A stretch of 64,000 nt of DNA, taken from NCBI RefSeq assembly GCF_020085105.1, contig NC_058048.1, forward strand, positions 5,076,362 through 5,140,361, in the 5' to 3' direction. The stretch comes from Siniperca chuatsi. Lineage: Eukaryota; Chordata; Actinopteri; Centrarchiformes; Sinipercidae. This document shows, one piece after another, positions 1-14,400 of this stretch. A program made the position numbers and the translations under genes. The number at the start of each line of letters is the position of its first letter. Position 1 is the first letter of the stretch. The notes beneath the pieces were generated by a model. It was not told the origin of the DNA. It did not search any database and saw nothing but the letters and a program-made list of their open reading frames with translations.

Positions 1-3000
1 AAAGCACTCTGTCAGAGGGTATTCTACAATGAGATTTGGGGAAATCCCAGTAGGATTGACTTGTCACTGAAAAACTGTTATAAGAAATAATGACTATACA
101 TGACATTATGCAGAAATTCAAGGCCATGCCAACCTTGAAATACTCAATAGCCTTGGTAGCGTTAGAATATAAATTAGATAGGAAAATAGATTAATAAATA
201 AATTATAAATTCACTCCATTCAACTGATTACTGATTTGAAAAAGTGCTACAGTGTTTGCTTCGACAGGATCTTTTACTGGTTATAGCAACATACAAAAAG
301 TTCTGTCTTATAATGAATAACAACTTATCTCGCTATAAAAACAAAAGCTTTTTATTAAAACTAAGTAACTTGCTATGTCATAATGACAAGAAAAAGATGT
401 GATTATATCACGAAAGTTATTCAATGTGTGTTTGTCTCCCCTAATTTGACTGAAGACGAGATAGGTCTTATAGCCATATCTGACCAGATAACTTGTGACG
501 CACCATTAGGTAGGGAACATCTAAATGAACAAGATATGCAGATCACTGTGTGAGAAAGATGTCAGCATACTGCAGTTTGTCTGCACATTTAGAGAGAACC
601 TTTTTTCTCACAGTTCTCTTTGTTATAGTGGCAGCTGTACTACTGTCTATCCTAAACAGCCACAGCTTAACTTAACTAACTCACTGGGTGCGTAACATTT
701 AGCTTACCATGTAACTTACTTTCGATATTATTTGTAATGCACAACAGGCTGCTCGACTGAAAATTTTACACCGCAGCCTGACTGCAACATTTCATTTAGA
801 ATTCTCCATTTTTTCAATGATTTTTTAGAACCTATGACTGTAACAAATACAAATTTATTTCTCTGCATATTGATTTTACAATCATTTCTTAGATGTAGAT
901 GATCAGCTTCATGTCTATTTGTGTCTACTGAGAATCGAGTGTTTCCAGTGGTCGACGGGAAATTTACACCATGCACCCCTCGCTCCATTTTAAACATTTT
1001 GCCTGATAATAAGTAGTCATTCCAGGTTGACTTCTACAACAGCCAAGTCCTGATGCAGCTGCACAACAGATACAAATATTATATTCCAAGGACTCCCAAA
1101 CTCAGAGGAATCCATCTGTAGAACAAATTCATTCAGTGAGTTAGAGGGTTGTTCAGACACAATGTCTGACCTGCTTTTGAATAAACACATCTACATGATC
1201 TCAATTTGCAAAGTGTTTTAGATCACTTTTATGTTGATAATAATAATAATCATAAGAGTAATTATGAACTATAAAATCAAATATCTGATGTGTTGCACCA
1301 AATTATTTTGCATTTTCCTGTGATATGCTTTGAGTACATGAATTGTATTGCTAAAATTCAATGAATAATGTCTTTTAGTCACATATAAAGTAAAAGTTAA
1401 AAGCTTTATACAGTAAATGATAGACAATTTCTTAGTTTTCTTCATTCATATAATTTAATAGATGAACGTATCAACAGCTGCCTGTCAGAGGTCACCATTT
1501 TGTACTCTGGTAACTTATAATGGTCATTTGTAACTAATATTATGACAACTGACAATATTGTTTCTGATAAACATGTTATCAAAGTACTGAGCTAAAGAGA
1601 AAGAAACAGTGTGAGACTGGCGGTGAGACTGAGGAGTGTTGTGGTTGGGGGGGGGTGTGCAGAAGGGAGGCAGAGGGCAGCTGTCAATCCTAGCAGCCTC
1701 CAGGCCTATATGAAACCTGCTGCTGGCTCAGCAACTGTAAGCAGACAGCCGTCCTGGGAGCTGCTTACTGAGGGTAGACAGACACACGCGGCTGATGTCG
1801 CCCATTTATTAAAAATATGACAGCAGCCAGAAAGCATAAGCCAACTTTGTTAGCACTACCACAGCTAGTGGAGTCAATATGTATTTTGGCAATAATCCTG
1901 CACTGGTAACATTTTCTATTTTAGAACAGGTAGAGCTATAATAGGGTGTTAGAATAAAACACTATGTGTCATATATGTCTTTCCTCTATGAGTGTGTTTC
2001 CAGCCACATGTTTTTATGTGCATTTTCAATTTGCGCATAAATAAACCTGAGTGGAAACGGTGACAAAATGTGACAAAAAGTCTAAATATTGCAAGAAATG
2101 TTTTTACACTTGGCTGAGAAGGAAAACTTGGTGTTGTGATAAAAACGAATGTATTAAAACAAATGTACTATGTACTCAAGTGCAACGGAAAAACGCTTAA
2201 AGAATAAATCAGAACGTGCAGCAATTAGCAGTAAAACCTGCCTCACCCTGCCTTGAGAAGCTGCTTACACATCTAAAAAAAAAAAAACATTACTATTAAG
2301 AGTTTGAGTATCCCAGTATGATCTAAATGCTGTTTCAAAATATGTTCTACCCTTCCATGAATAACATAACTAAATGCTTTATATATACACAATTAACAAT
2401 ATATACTTTGGGAATACGAAAATAACTGTATACTTTTACATTGGATATTTAAGGCATTAAAATGGTAACTTCAAACCTAAGATATTAGCAACCTACTGAC
2501 CTATTAGTATCAACCTTCAAAAATCCACATTGCTCAAACCTTGATGCTAACTGACAAGTACACTTGTCCCTTTTCTGCTGCTCAAGTTATATGTCTCCAT
2601 CTGTGCCTGAGGCCACAAGCTGATATTGACTCCGAGCCTCTGCTTCCAGGAGTCAAATAATGAATGACTGTGAAATCAGCTTGGAACTAGTGCAAAGTGA
2701 ATACTGTGGGTCACTATAAACCTCTAAGACTGTTGTGACAATAATCACACACAAGTTGGCTATAATATAAGGCAAAAGAAGAGGCTTTTAAATAAACTAT
2801 AATTAGCGGAGGCTCTTCTTATAGAAGGTATACAAAATTTGCTTGTGGGTAATTTATAATGCAAACCTGCCTGCACCCCAGCAGCTGCACTACTTTGAAT
2901 TTCATACAACCATGGTGAGATATTTGAGTGGAGACAATGGCTCCATAATCTGATAGTGCTGTCTGTTTGCCTGCTTCCGGACAGAGCTTCAAATGAACCA

Positions 3001-4480
3001 TGATATGATCACAGAGCTGCAGTGGAAGTGCACCAGTGAATGACAGCAGCTATATCCTATTTCAGGAAGGAGACTAATGACATTTATATGACCTTGTTAG
3101 AGGCTCCCTATTGAGGCAGACATATAATGATGACACATCAAATGTAAATAATCGTTTTGATTTTACAATCATCTTCAAATACTTCCAAAGAGATGGGACC
3201 AATTTGTGAAGGCAGAATGAAAGAAGAATAGGCATTACAAAGATACTGGGCTAAAAAAAAACAAGGGAATGACTCAATAATTCATGAGTTACCAACTCCA
3301 CAGCACTTTAGAGTTCCCATTGCTGGGATATACTGTATGCAGCTCTCGCAGATGTAGCAGACTTGAAACCAAGTACTGTATGTAGACATTTTCCTTTCCT
3401 CCTTCAAATCAGCAAATACGCAACCCTTGAGCTGAGCTATTCAGAAAATACATGTCCTATGTAGACAGCTGTTGAGAAATGGGAGAGAAAACACTAAATC
3501 AGCAGTGAGAAAGTGTAGTGCAAATATGGCACTGTAAATGCAAATATGTTGGGTGTTGATCTGTCAAAGTGTTTTTGACTGTACATCTGGGGCCCAGAAG
3601 ATACATAAGTTAAGCATTACAGTTCTCAATGTAACAGTATACAATTTTATGACCAGTATAGCAATTGTAAAAAACCACATTATCTACACAGGAAGTGAGT
3701 GGGCGTCTATTTGAAAGAAGAACTCAAATCTTACTTCATAAACTGACAACAGCAATAAAATAAGGCCACATATACAGTGTCACATAGGTTCCAAGTTTGC
3801 CTCTAGATCTCTAAGTGTTTGTTAAGTGAGTAAATACGGCATTGGTACATCAATACAAAACACTGCAATGCGAATTCAGTCCAATTTTATCTGTGCTATG
3901 TAGAAGTGCTATCAGGCATACTTTGTTAAGTCTTATGAAACATCTTCTGGATATCGTCTACTCTAGTGGGGGTATAAGCTCAAAAGATGACAGTTTCAAA
4001 CACAGAGAACTAACTTAAATTATTAACCCAAAACTTTAGATCTCAAGATACTGATCCCATCTACTAATAAGACAGCTGTGGGTACAATGAAAGCAGATTG
4101 GAGATACTGCGGTGAAGCAATGAAAAGCTTTCAGTTACTGATCTATTTCTTTTCAGTGCGTATAATTCTGCCTACTGCCATTGGAACCCGGATATACTGA
4201 CTACAAGACTGAGGAATACAAAACTGGAGTTGGAGACTGAGCTGATCATTTAACCCTATACCATTTCAAAATTAGTCGAGATATAGATTGAACATCTGTG
4301 ATAAGTCTAAAAAAGACGTGTTGTCGAGACAAACATTTGATTTATAACTGAAGTTTAGAACTCTGAAGCATTTACTTTACATATTACGATTCATAAATAA
4401 CACTGTTAGTTAAATAATGAAAACGGAGAGCAAAAAGACATATAACCTACGACTGGTTGATTAAAAAGCTTTTTTGTTTT

Positions 4481-4855
4481 CAGAATCAGAAATACTTTAT
4501 TGATCCCCGAGGAGAAACTCTTTTGTTACAGCAGCTCACAATCACGTCAGTGCACACAGGAATAGAAGCACTAAGCAAATCAAATATAATACAGGCAAGA
4601 TAAATTAAGTACACATAAGTACAAAATTAAAATAAGTGTAAAATACAAAGTGGATTTAATGATTTGATGATAAGTATGTATGGTAATAATACAATGAATG
4701 GTAATAATATAAGTAGTAAGTAATTAAGCAGATTAAGATGATTATGAGGCGGTGGATATTGCACAGCAGTAATAGAAGTATGAATAAATATCATTAAATA
4801 GGGAATTTTAAACTGAAAAGAGTATATTGCACAGCAGTATATAACAGAATATAAG
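4481..4855 (-). repeat. Rex1 LINE 3' end fragment
   Basis: On the plus strand it begins with CAGAATCAGAAATACTTTAT, then a TGATCCCC motif. On the minus strand this is the typical Rex1 tail, an AATAAAGTATT box followed by GATTCTG repeats. It aligns by eye with the tail of the longer Rex1 element at 43000-45930: both share TTGTTACAG, the ACACAGGAATAGAA block and the GGTGGATATTGCACAGCA block. Only the 3' untranslated part is present, as expected for a 5'-truncated insertion. Confidence 0.75.
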
Positions 4856-6076
4856 TCACAGAATTTTAAGTCTTCGCAAACATTTAATCATATTTCCAAC
4901 AAAGAGAGAGATGTTGGTGTCGTTTTTTTTTTTTTTGTTTTTTTTTAAATGCATGGACTGAGAATATGTCTGATGTCTCATGATGACATAGCTATTCCTG
5001 AGCAAAACCTTGTTTTTGACCTTGGATCTGATACTTACTGAGTTTTCTGTCTTTAGCTCCCAATGATACACACGCTCTCATCATTCTTTGCCAACATGCA
5101 GAGATATTTAAGCAGCCCAGTCAGACTATTCTTGTAAAAACAAGCATGACTCTTGCTTATTTCATGTCTAATTGATCGCCACATTAACAGCTTTAGCTGA
5201 CGTGCACAAGACTGTCATTTTCAAAATTCGGACAGATGCACCTTGTGACTTGGCGGAAGCCTTTTCTCCCAGGACAGAAGCATAATGGGCACAATCGATT
5301 TTTCTTTGAGTGATTTAACCTGGAGTCGATGGACAGTAGACCTACAGCCATTTCCTGGTTCCAAGATGAAGGAAATGCCAGTTGTTAATCACAGCAGTAC
5401 TATGTACAGTAACTGAAAAAAAGTTTCTTAAATGGCACATTAGAAAACTCTACATTGTAAGAAAGAATATATATATATATATTACACAATGTTAAATAGA
5501 GAGATGACATGAAGTAAGGGATAGAAAGATGCAACAAAGATCCCCAGCTTCGTTGGGACGTTCTTCGTGGTTAGCGTCTTAACCCCCAAGCTATGGGACC
5601 CCACACAATGTTTATATACATATAACAGCAGTATAAATGCTTCTTTTGAGAATCATCAAAAATTGTATTTATGGTGCTGTATCTTGAATGTTACGTTGTC
5701 AGAAATGTCTTGATCACTGAGCCTTGTACTTCAGTGGGGCGTTCTTAAAATGTCTGTCTGACCCCTTGCGCATGCCCTGTTGCCGTCTACGACAGTCTTC
5801 CTATTTGGTCTTATGAATTGTGTGCGTTTGACAAACAAGCCTGATGAAGCGTTGGCGAAACAGTTTTTGATACTCAGCGCTACACCCAATACTCAAAAAG
5901 TATCCAGGTTAAATATCCAGCCTTAGTTGAGTCAATATTTGAATAATCATCCCAAGTCCAACATTTGTAAGTAAAAACTGCATTTCATATTTCTGCCACA
6001 ATTCATATTATTATATAATATTTTTTTGTGGAACTTTTTATAACATTTTTCATCTATAGAACAAAACATTCCCTGA

Positions 6077-6179
6077 CGTAGGTAGGTAGGTAGGTAGAAA
6101 GAAAGAAAGGTAGAAAGAAAGAAAGGTAGAAAGGTAGAAAGAAAGGTAGAAAGGTAGAAAGAAAGAAAGGTAGAAAGGT

Positions 6180-6210
<31 letters not shown>
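6077..6210. repeat. Compound GGTA/GAAA microsatellite
   Basis: A run of GTAG tetramers passes into mixed GAAA and GGTAGAAA units. The long minus-strand open frame across it is a low-complexity artefact of the tetramers. Confidence 0.95.
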
Positions 6211-7979
6211 ATTACAAAAGGGGGCATTTGCAGCAGAGCAGGGTCAGTTACAGCGGAACATAAAGGCATTTTCGGCGGTACTCCATTATAATATCACAGT
6301 TTTGTTACAACAACCCATCTCACTTAGTTAAACAGCTAGGTACAGTGTAACACAAGTCCACCTTTGTAGTTGTAGACTTACTAAAACCCGCTTTAGTCTC
6401 TGCAACCACTGGATTATGGTAGGTGGTTTTGCATCCTTATCATTTTCTTGGCAATCAATAAAAGTATCCACAGTACATAATACATTTCTTCTTTAACACT
6501 TCTCCAGAACCCAAAAGGCTATTGGGCAGTCCCAAAAGATGTGTGCGTGGTCCCCTATTTTCCCACAGTGTCTGCAACATAATGCCGCAGAAGGTTCCGT
6601 CACATATGAAGAAATGATGACAGGTGTAATAAAATACCAGATTTTTGATTTCCAGTCAAATTCTTTCCATAATTGGCTATTGATTCCTTTATGACAGCTT
6701 GCACACAGGTCTCCCCAATATTATCTTCGATTATAATATTTAATTACAATTCCCATTTTTCCTTAGTGTCCCAGGTATTTTGTGAGATGTCAGTTATAAG
6801 CCTTTTATATATATATGAGACATTGTTTTTAGTTGGAAAGCATTTTTCTGCAATACTACTAAAGTAGTCTTCTATTTTATTTGGGGTTTTCACAATTGTA
6901 ATATTAATCATATCCTCCTGTACTGATATCACTGACTCATATTATACAAAGCCTGAGGGTATCTACTCTCTATTGTGTGAACACTGATAGCAATGCAGGG
7001 ATGCCCCCGAACCAAAACAATGGCGTGACTAGAACAGCAGATACATTTAATCTTTCTACACAGAAATAATCCTTTTACAGCAGAACCAGGACACCTGAAG
7101 TTGGTCAGGAAATTTAGTAGGTCAACCTCTCTAGACAGAAAAAAAGAGGGTGAGAGACAGACAGACAGAGAAAGGGAGTTAATAAGCGGCCGTGTCAAGG
7201 CCAAGTAGTCATGGGCTGATATAAAAGAGGTTGTGGCTTCCCTGAGGGAGTGTGTTCTAGGCCAGCGCTGGCCTGCCTGGGGCCCTATCATCATCTGCTG
7301 TGTCCATACAGCAAACTACAGCACACTTCCTCTGACATACACACTGGCAAACATTTACACATACACACAAACACTCTTGACATCTGTCTGGGTGAAAGGA
7401 GTGGAAAGACTCCCAACGTTTAGTGTATGAACTGAAAAAAATAGAGAAGTGCGGTGAGATTTCCCCCGGACTTCAAATAATATGGACAAAAATCTGTTTA
7501 GCTACTTTCACTAATTAATATGACAAAATACTGATTTTACCAAAGATGGTTTGCGAAAGCTTTTCCATCTGCTGCTCTGACCAGCTGGTGTCAGAGTCCC
7601 TTGGAAAATCCTCTGGTACACAGAAAGTGATTTTTTTTTTTTTACTTTTAAGGTTCTTTAGAATAAGAATTAGAGGTTCTGGTGGTCAATGACAGCCATC
7701 ACACATAATTTATGCCACAGTAATTGCCATAGCATTTGACAAACAAATGATCTGAGAGTTGTAATGCAAAACACATGGAGCCAGACCGATAAAATGGCAT
7801 AGACATATCAGAATTGGTGTATGTGCAGCGATACCTAACAAGAAATTGCTGTACAGAAATACCAAAGACATGCTTGTGACAATTAAGAAACAGTATCACC
7901 ATTACATAGTTTGTCTGTTAGAGAGGACTTACAAGTTTAGTCTTAAATTGTAAAATGTCCCACCCAGTACATATTTTGA

Positions 7980-8300
7980 TCACATTTCTAAGAACCTGCT
8001 TTCAGCAAGAAGAAGCTGCTTTCAGCAAAAACTCTGATAAAGCCGCCGTACACTACCTGCCCAGCACCGAAGGCCTGGCAAAGCTAGCAGCTAGCTGGTG
8101 AACACTTGGAACATTTAGCACCTCAGGTGTTAGTGGAGACCAAAAACACAACTCTGAATAAATGTTATTGTTGCGCTGTGTCTGCTGGATGTGTAAAGAG
8201 ACAACTCTTTGCTAACACTTTTAAGCTGCCATATCAACTTTATAAGCCAATACTAAGTCAGTGTTGTGTTTTCGGCTTGTTCTGCTGACTCCAAAAACTC
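7980..8300. repeat. Dispersed fish repeat, copy 1 of 3
   Basis: It contains TTTCAGCAAAAACTCTGATAA, then AGCTGGTGAACA, a CATTTAGCA box, GTGTCTGCTGGATGTGTAA and TTGCTAACA. The same blocks occur in the same order at about 49960-50260 and 50430-50700. The family name is unknown to me and I see no coding capacity. Confidence 0.7.
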
Positions 8301-8943
8301 CTCAGCCTCCTTCAGCCTTAAAACAGCCACTGAGCAAGCTAGGTAGTTAACATTAGCAAGTTAGCAGACAATAGACAGCTTTTAAACACAAAACTACATG
8401 TACTGTATATGTGTATGTAACAAACATTATCCAGTATTGCAGATGTTACATTAATAATTATGTGCTGCTCCAGAATCATGTCCCACTCCACTGACTCAGT
8501 GTCCATTTAATCATAAACCTATAATCAGAGCCAGGAATCCATTTCACTGTGCATACTGATTCACCAGGGACAGGTCTGACACCATGGACCTCTAGCCCAT
8601 TGGTAGCTGTGCCAGCATGGCTAGTGCTCTTTAGCAGATGGGATTAAGCCATTTCTCCTTTCTTCCTGGAATCTAATTGATAAGCAACACATAAACAATG
8701 AAGGAAAAAAAAAGTGAATATACCCCCCAAAACTACTTAACATCAAAAGAGTAAATCCTACCAGTTGTATTCCAGCATTTATTAGTGTGCAAACCGCTGA
8801 TATACAGTATACATTAGTGTTGTGTTTACAGTGAGAGCCTGTAGCCGACAGGACGGATGTGAACTCACTGATCTGGCCAAGTCAAAGACAGTCCCTCCAT
8901 TCAGTGAAGACACAGCCTGAAGCGTATGACACCCCCCTCCACA

Positions 8944-8969
8944 AACACACACACACACACACACACACA
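8944..8969. repeat. (CA)n microsatellite
   Basis: An uninterrupted run of 13 CA dinucleotides. Confidence 0.95.
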
Positions 8970-8974
8970 GTCAT

Positions 8975-9240
8975 GACTTCATGACTCCTGACTCCAGTTT
9001 TCTCAATAGTTTGCGTATGACAGCTCCTCAATAATATGGCCGAAGCATACAGACAGGGACAGACCTGAATAAAAGAGTGGAGAAACACATCAAATGCAGA
9101 CGCCTCCGTGCAGCAGGGCTCACTGAATGCTTCGGTGAGGATGAAAATGGTGTGAATAAAAATGCTCCGGCCTTTACAGTCACCAGATCTCAACCCAGCT
9201 GAACATGTCTGGGTGATGCTACATGTCCTTTTGTTATTTC
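8975..9240 (+). mobile_element. Degraded Tc1/mariner-like relic, copy 1
   Basis: Near 9168-9215 the plus strand encodes MLRPLQSPDLNPAEHVW. This resembles the SPDLNPIEHLW block around the last acidic residue of Tc1/mariner DDE transposases. The rest is broken by stops. A second copy with almost the same block lies at about 56690-56880, so this is a non-autonomous, moderately repeated family. Boundaries are approximate. Confidence 0.5.
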
Positions 9241-9280
9241 TCCTATGTTGTTATTTCAGTGAGATGACCTGATTAAATAA

Positions 9281-9689
<409 letters not shown>

Positions 9690-10239
9690 GGAACATCTTG
9701 TGGAGGAAAGGTGTTCATCCCTCCAGTAGACTTCCACAGACTTGGCGAGGAGCACTGAAGCTGTTCTGGAGGCTCGTGGTGGCCTGACTCCACACTGAGA
9801 CACTTCATGTCGGTTTTCCCTTTCATCTGTCACGCATCTGTATTCTCCCTACTTATGGTAGATTTCACTAAACTAAAATTGACTAAAACTAATACAAGTA
9901 ACGTTAAGCAAATTAAACAGTTATTTAAATAAACATAATGTTCATATAAAGCTTTAACACATCAATCTTCATTGACAGCTACAATTTTAACTAAGGTTAG
10001 AGTGAAAAGGAAAATACACTCAACTTTCTTTGTTTTTGCTGTATTTGATGCTAACGTTATTAACTTATATGTTCCCTTCTTGCTAATTCTGTTTCGCTCC
10101 ACTCGGCTTTTCGCTTATGAGCTCTATTCAGTGGCACCCGACTTTATCCTGCGATATCGTACTTTATTCGACTCTATTCTACGCTTCAGTTGTGTTTATA
10201 AGGAATACCGGTTATATACATGGAATACCAGCTAGCTGC

Positions 10240-10745
10240 GCACAGTGAAAACCGCTGCGGGGAAACGGCGAGTGTGGAGTGATGCTGCGTTTGACCCGTC
10301 CGCTAACGTAACTCCCATAACAAAACCGTTACTCACTGCTCCCACACCGGCCATGTTCCCGTCAGGTCCCCGGACGACCTCTGACACGCATGTAAGCCTC
10401 CAGCCCCCCCCACACACACACATTCACACTACAGTGTTTAGGTCAGGCTACTTACGCCCTTGGTCTGGGGAAGCCCATGGATAACAGCACGTCCAGGTTG
10501 GAGCCACATTTCACTGAGCCCGGCCGGTTCTGCCGGAGCCTCCGAGGGAGGATTTTACTGTAGAGGTCCTCTTTGGCAGCCATGGTCCACTGGGTCACCC
10601 AGTACAAGCCCGATACAGTCCACCACCAGACCTCCGGCTAGTCCATGAGCTACTGCTGGGTCCGCATGAGTGGAGAGGTAACGGCAACTACACGGAGCGG
10701 AGCTGAGAGCAGCGCTGTGCGGCCAGGCTGAGCCCTGCTACTCCG
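10240..10745 (-). promoter_or_regulatory. CpG-richer segment around ubash3b exon 1
   Basis: Base composition changes sharply here to GC-rich with many CpG dinucleotides (for example 10255-10380 and 10490-10740), in contrast to the AT-rich flanks. It surrounds the first coding exon of ubash3b and is the likely promoter and 5' UTR. No TATA box is evident. This is inference from composition only. Confidence 0.5.
10456..10583 (-). CDS. ubash3b: ubash3b first coding exon (partial gene)
   Basis: UBASH3B (Sts-1) is a cytoplasmic regulator of receptor and tyrosine-kinase signalling with UBA, 2H phosphoesterase, SH3 and histidine-phosphatase domains. Only the first exon is here: an ATG at 10583 opens 42 codons plus two bases and ends at a good donor (GC|GTAAGT). 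The peptide starts MAAKEDLYSKILPRRLRQ and ends LDVLLSMGFPRPR. It matches the vertebrate UBASH3B N-terminus (human MAAREELYSKVTPRR and LLSMGFPRAR), with the start of the UBA domain in LLSMGFP. UBASH3A differs clearly in this region. The human protein has about 11 extra residues upstream; I see no matching extension here. The gene runs on leftwards, away from gkup. Confidence 0.88.
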
Positions 10746-11232
10746 CCCACTGGAGGAAACAGCAAATTAGATCTACTCACTGAATATATACAGTACAGTG
10801 GCAAAATGCAGACTAGAATAAGATAGAGCAGAATATATGGGGGTTTGAGGGGAAAAGGAGGTTACACGCTACACAGAATACATGACAAAACACTAAGAGC
10901 TGTAAAAGTTGCTTTTAATCTGTGTACAAAAATTACATTCATTATACAAAGACAATGCCATTAAGTCTATAGAGTATATACAATTGATGTATTACACATG
11001 TAGAAAAATAATTACATGTTTACATTGTTGTGGATAATACATTTGACACATGGGTGTTAACTCACTACACCTTAACTGACCATAAATGTCCTGAATCTCA
11101 TAATCTGCAACAAAACTTTGAACAGTGCAGATTCTCTGAGTTTCTCGGGACAAAGTGAAGCTATACCTGATGTATGACTAAATATTATTTATCACTAAAG
11201 GATAAAGATCCTAATAGCAACCCTGATTTTTT
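10584..11232. other. Intergenic region between ubash3b and gkup
   Basis: The two minus-strand genes are separated by under 1 kb. The part next to ubash3b is GC-rich promoter DNA and the rest is AT-rich. I see no further gene. Confidence 0.6.
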
Positions 11233-11238
11233 TTTATT
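11233..11238 (-). terminator. Candidate gkup polyadenylation signal
   Basis: AATAAA on the minus strand (TTTATT on plus), about 170 nt past the gkup stop codon, followed by an A/T-rich stretch. It is the first canonical hexamer after the stop. Confidence 0.5.
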
Positions 11239-11405
11239 TATGGCTTTCACATAATTTCATGTAACTGAGTGTGGTCTCTGCTGTCCATTGTAATAAGTCC
11301 TATGAAATGAATTGGGACTCATTGAAGGCACACACTGTGCCACAGCCAACCAATGGCCATGAGGTGGCCTTGAGTAGCCTGACTGAGTCGTGGGGAGATA
11401 TGAGG

Positions 11406-14400
11406 TTAGTGTTGGCCACCGACAGTGCAGGCAGATGGGTTGTATGGTGCGATGACACAGAAGACACAGCCTGCCTCCTGGAAAGCTTGCCTCATCTCCA
11501 CCTAGTGGGCCAAACACAGACCGCATCAGACAGCAGGGCACTGATGTCAGCTTCGCAAATAAAGTACATCCTACCACAGGATTTACAACTCAGAATAGGT
11601 GAATTACTGATATAGCTGAGACCTTAACACTTAGATCAGTCTCTCATCAAGCAAGGAATAAATGAGCAAAGAAGTTGGTGGTCCTGTCAAATGACACTTT
11701 ATGGAGCTATGTAAGGGCTTGAGCTTGCACATACTGTGACTGTGAGGTTAAGGGTTGTCAAAGCATTTTTTTTGGTGTACAATTGCTGCATCCATTGTTG
11801 GGTGCTGACATTTTGCATTTGGCTAATATCAACTGGTGATGGTCCCAGCCATGAGACTTTGCAGGTTGACTTAATTTTCGTGGATTCTTTTATTTAGCTG
11901 GTTAAACTCAAGTTTTTTTTCTTCCAGATTTGATCATCTATCTGTTTCAAATTTGGCAAAAATGTTACAGTTATGGATGCAGAAAACAAGTTGTTCCTTT
12001 TGTTTTTAAGTCATCTAAATGCCAGTATGAGTGCAAGACAGGTGTAATCGTAGAAAAGATGACCTCTAGATGGAAATATTCTAACTACTTTTTTTCTCTC
12101 CAGTAAAACTATGGCAAGAAAATAAAACATCAACAAACAGCTTTTTAGTTTCTGGATCATTTAGTTGAAAAGAGAACACATTTGTGAAAGTAAGGTTTTA
12201 CGGATTGAGCTGAAAAGTAATGTAAAGATTTGCCATAACAAAAGTATCAGGTAGAATATCTTTGAAACAAACAACACATTACATTTTATTGGATAATAAA
12301 CCCAACACTGGATATAAATGAAAATGACAAAGTCGATCTTTCATTTAGCAGAGAAACTGAAGATGATTACTTTTGATTACATCAGAAACTTGACTCATGG
12401 TTGTGTAACATTTTGAAATCCCGCAGATCACTAATATCTGGGGTAACCAAGACACGAAAATATCAACATTAATATAAAGCTTCAAACCCATGGCCTCAGG
12501 CAGGCATAGATAGGGAATGTCAGCTAAAGACAACAACTTCCACCTAGTGCAGTCTTACCAGTCTCGCATTATCCAGACACAGCCCCACCACAGCCCCCCC
12601 ACTGCCTGGTAACTTCACCGCTGAGCCAAACTGCAAGAAGCAGCAAAAACTTTATGAATGCATACACAGAAAACACTCCTGCAGGCACACACAGATGGAG
12701 ATGGAGAAAATACTGTTCAATAAAACATGCTCTGCTCTTAGCAGGTAGTGGAACCTCGGAGCACCAACCTGCCTCGCCAGCTGAACCATCTTGAGATTCC
12801 CCGGACCCAGGCAGTCATCAGTGTAGACAGACCTGTGGGATACGTTGTTGCTTTAGCTGTGAGTGTAAACTGTAATATGAATGCCTCACATCAAAATATA
12901 CTGTTTACCTCCGCAGCTCAAAGTTCTGGTCCATCAGTTGTGCCAGACGACTCCAGTCTCTGTCCTGTAGAGCCGTCCTGAGGGGAGAACATTTTCTATC
13001 AGTGCTAAGGTAAGTGTCACCTCTAATGTTCTGAACGTCTGAAAACAAAGAAAAAAACTAGGTACATTTTTGTCAGCAGCGTTGCAGCAAAGAAACACTT
13101 TGCATGTTGTATTTCTTGGAACTCACAGTGCATAAACATTTTACACAACATTTCAGAAAGCCTAAAGCCACTATGAGACTGTTGTGCAAAGCTAGACATA
13201 ATTAATCGGATGGTTATTTATGTTTAGCATTTCCCCTGTTTTTTTTTGTTTGACAAAATCTCCACTGCTATTTATTGCATTAATTCTTGAGCAACAATCA
13301 ATTTCTTAAGTACTCAAACCAACCTCGCTTGATCAGTGAGCTCAGCAAAAGTCTGCATGGCCTCAACTACCAGAGGCTCCCCTGTGGAAACACAAAGCAA
13401 CATGAAAACAAACAAACAAACCAACGTGTTTCCATTTTTATAACTCCTTAAAGGAACAGAAAGATGTAAATACGCACATGGGTTAGCATGTTATTTTTTT
13501 AAAAACGGACTGAAGAACTGTTTTGTCTGTTTATAGAAAACTGAAATGTGTTGCTTTTCTGCCCAGTGAAGAATACTTTTTGGCCATAAAAATGAATGAA
13601 TATAGAGCTAGACTAAGTCTACAGCCATGCTAACAGCTGTGTCAGGCTGTATTTAGGCACAGTTGTGCTTTGAGCTAAATGCTAACGTCAGCATGCTAAC
13701 ATGCTCATAATGACAATGCTTATATGCTGATGTTTGGCAGGTATTTTTACCATGTTCACCATTTTAGTTTAGTGTGTTAGCATGGTAACATTTGCTAATT
13801 AGCATTAAACACAAAACACAGCTGAGGCTGATGGGAATGCCATTCGACTAGATGATGGCGCTAGAGGAAAAGTCGGGGATCACCAAAGTTAGTACGATTC
13901 ATCCTGAGGGGGAACATGAATGTAATATATGAATGTAACCAGGACTCCCTGGAAAGCAGTATTGATACTGAGGGGATTATCCTGGCGAAATGGTGGTTAA
14001 ATCCACAAATGTGAACCTCATAGTTGCGCTACAGCAAAAGTCAGGGGATCACCAAAGTCATCAGGATTCATCCTCTGGGGATGGTGGGTATCTGTGCCAA
14101 ATTTTATGGCAATCCATCCAATAATTGTTGAGATATTTCAGTCTGGACCAAAGTGGTGGACTGGCCGACAGACTGTCGTCGCCATCCCTAAAAAATATGC
14201 CTAATATCATCATCTCCTTTTCTAATTATCGGAATCAAAACCCTATTGGTCAAACAGGAGATCCCTTGTTTTTGAAGGCCTTTTAGACGTACCACTGAGC
14301 CAGCGCTGTCGGATGTTGCTGTGGATGCGTCCAGAGTCACTGGGGTCGCTCAGGTAAGCCAGCCAGAATGGTGGGAGCCCACTCATGTCCAGAGAAACAT

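Noticed and set aside
728..997. 89-codon minus-strand frame as a possible ubash3b exon
   Set aside because: The peptide does not resemble the UBA, phosphoesterase, SH3 or phosphatase parts of UBASH3B.
6054..6269. Phe/Leu/Ser-rich minus-strand frame resembling a membrane protein
   Set aside because: It comes from the GAAA/GGTA microsatellite.
11271..11615. 114-codon plus-strand frame
   Set aside because: It overlaps the last gkup exon and 3' UTR on the opposite strand and matches nothing; the minus-strand reading fits the glucuronokinase C-terminus.
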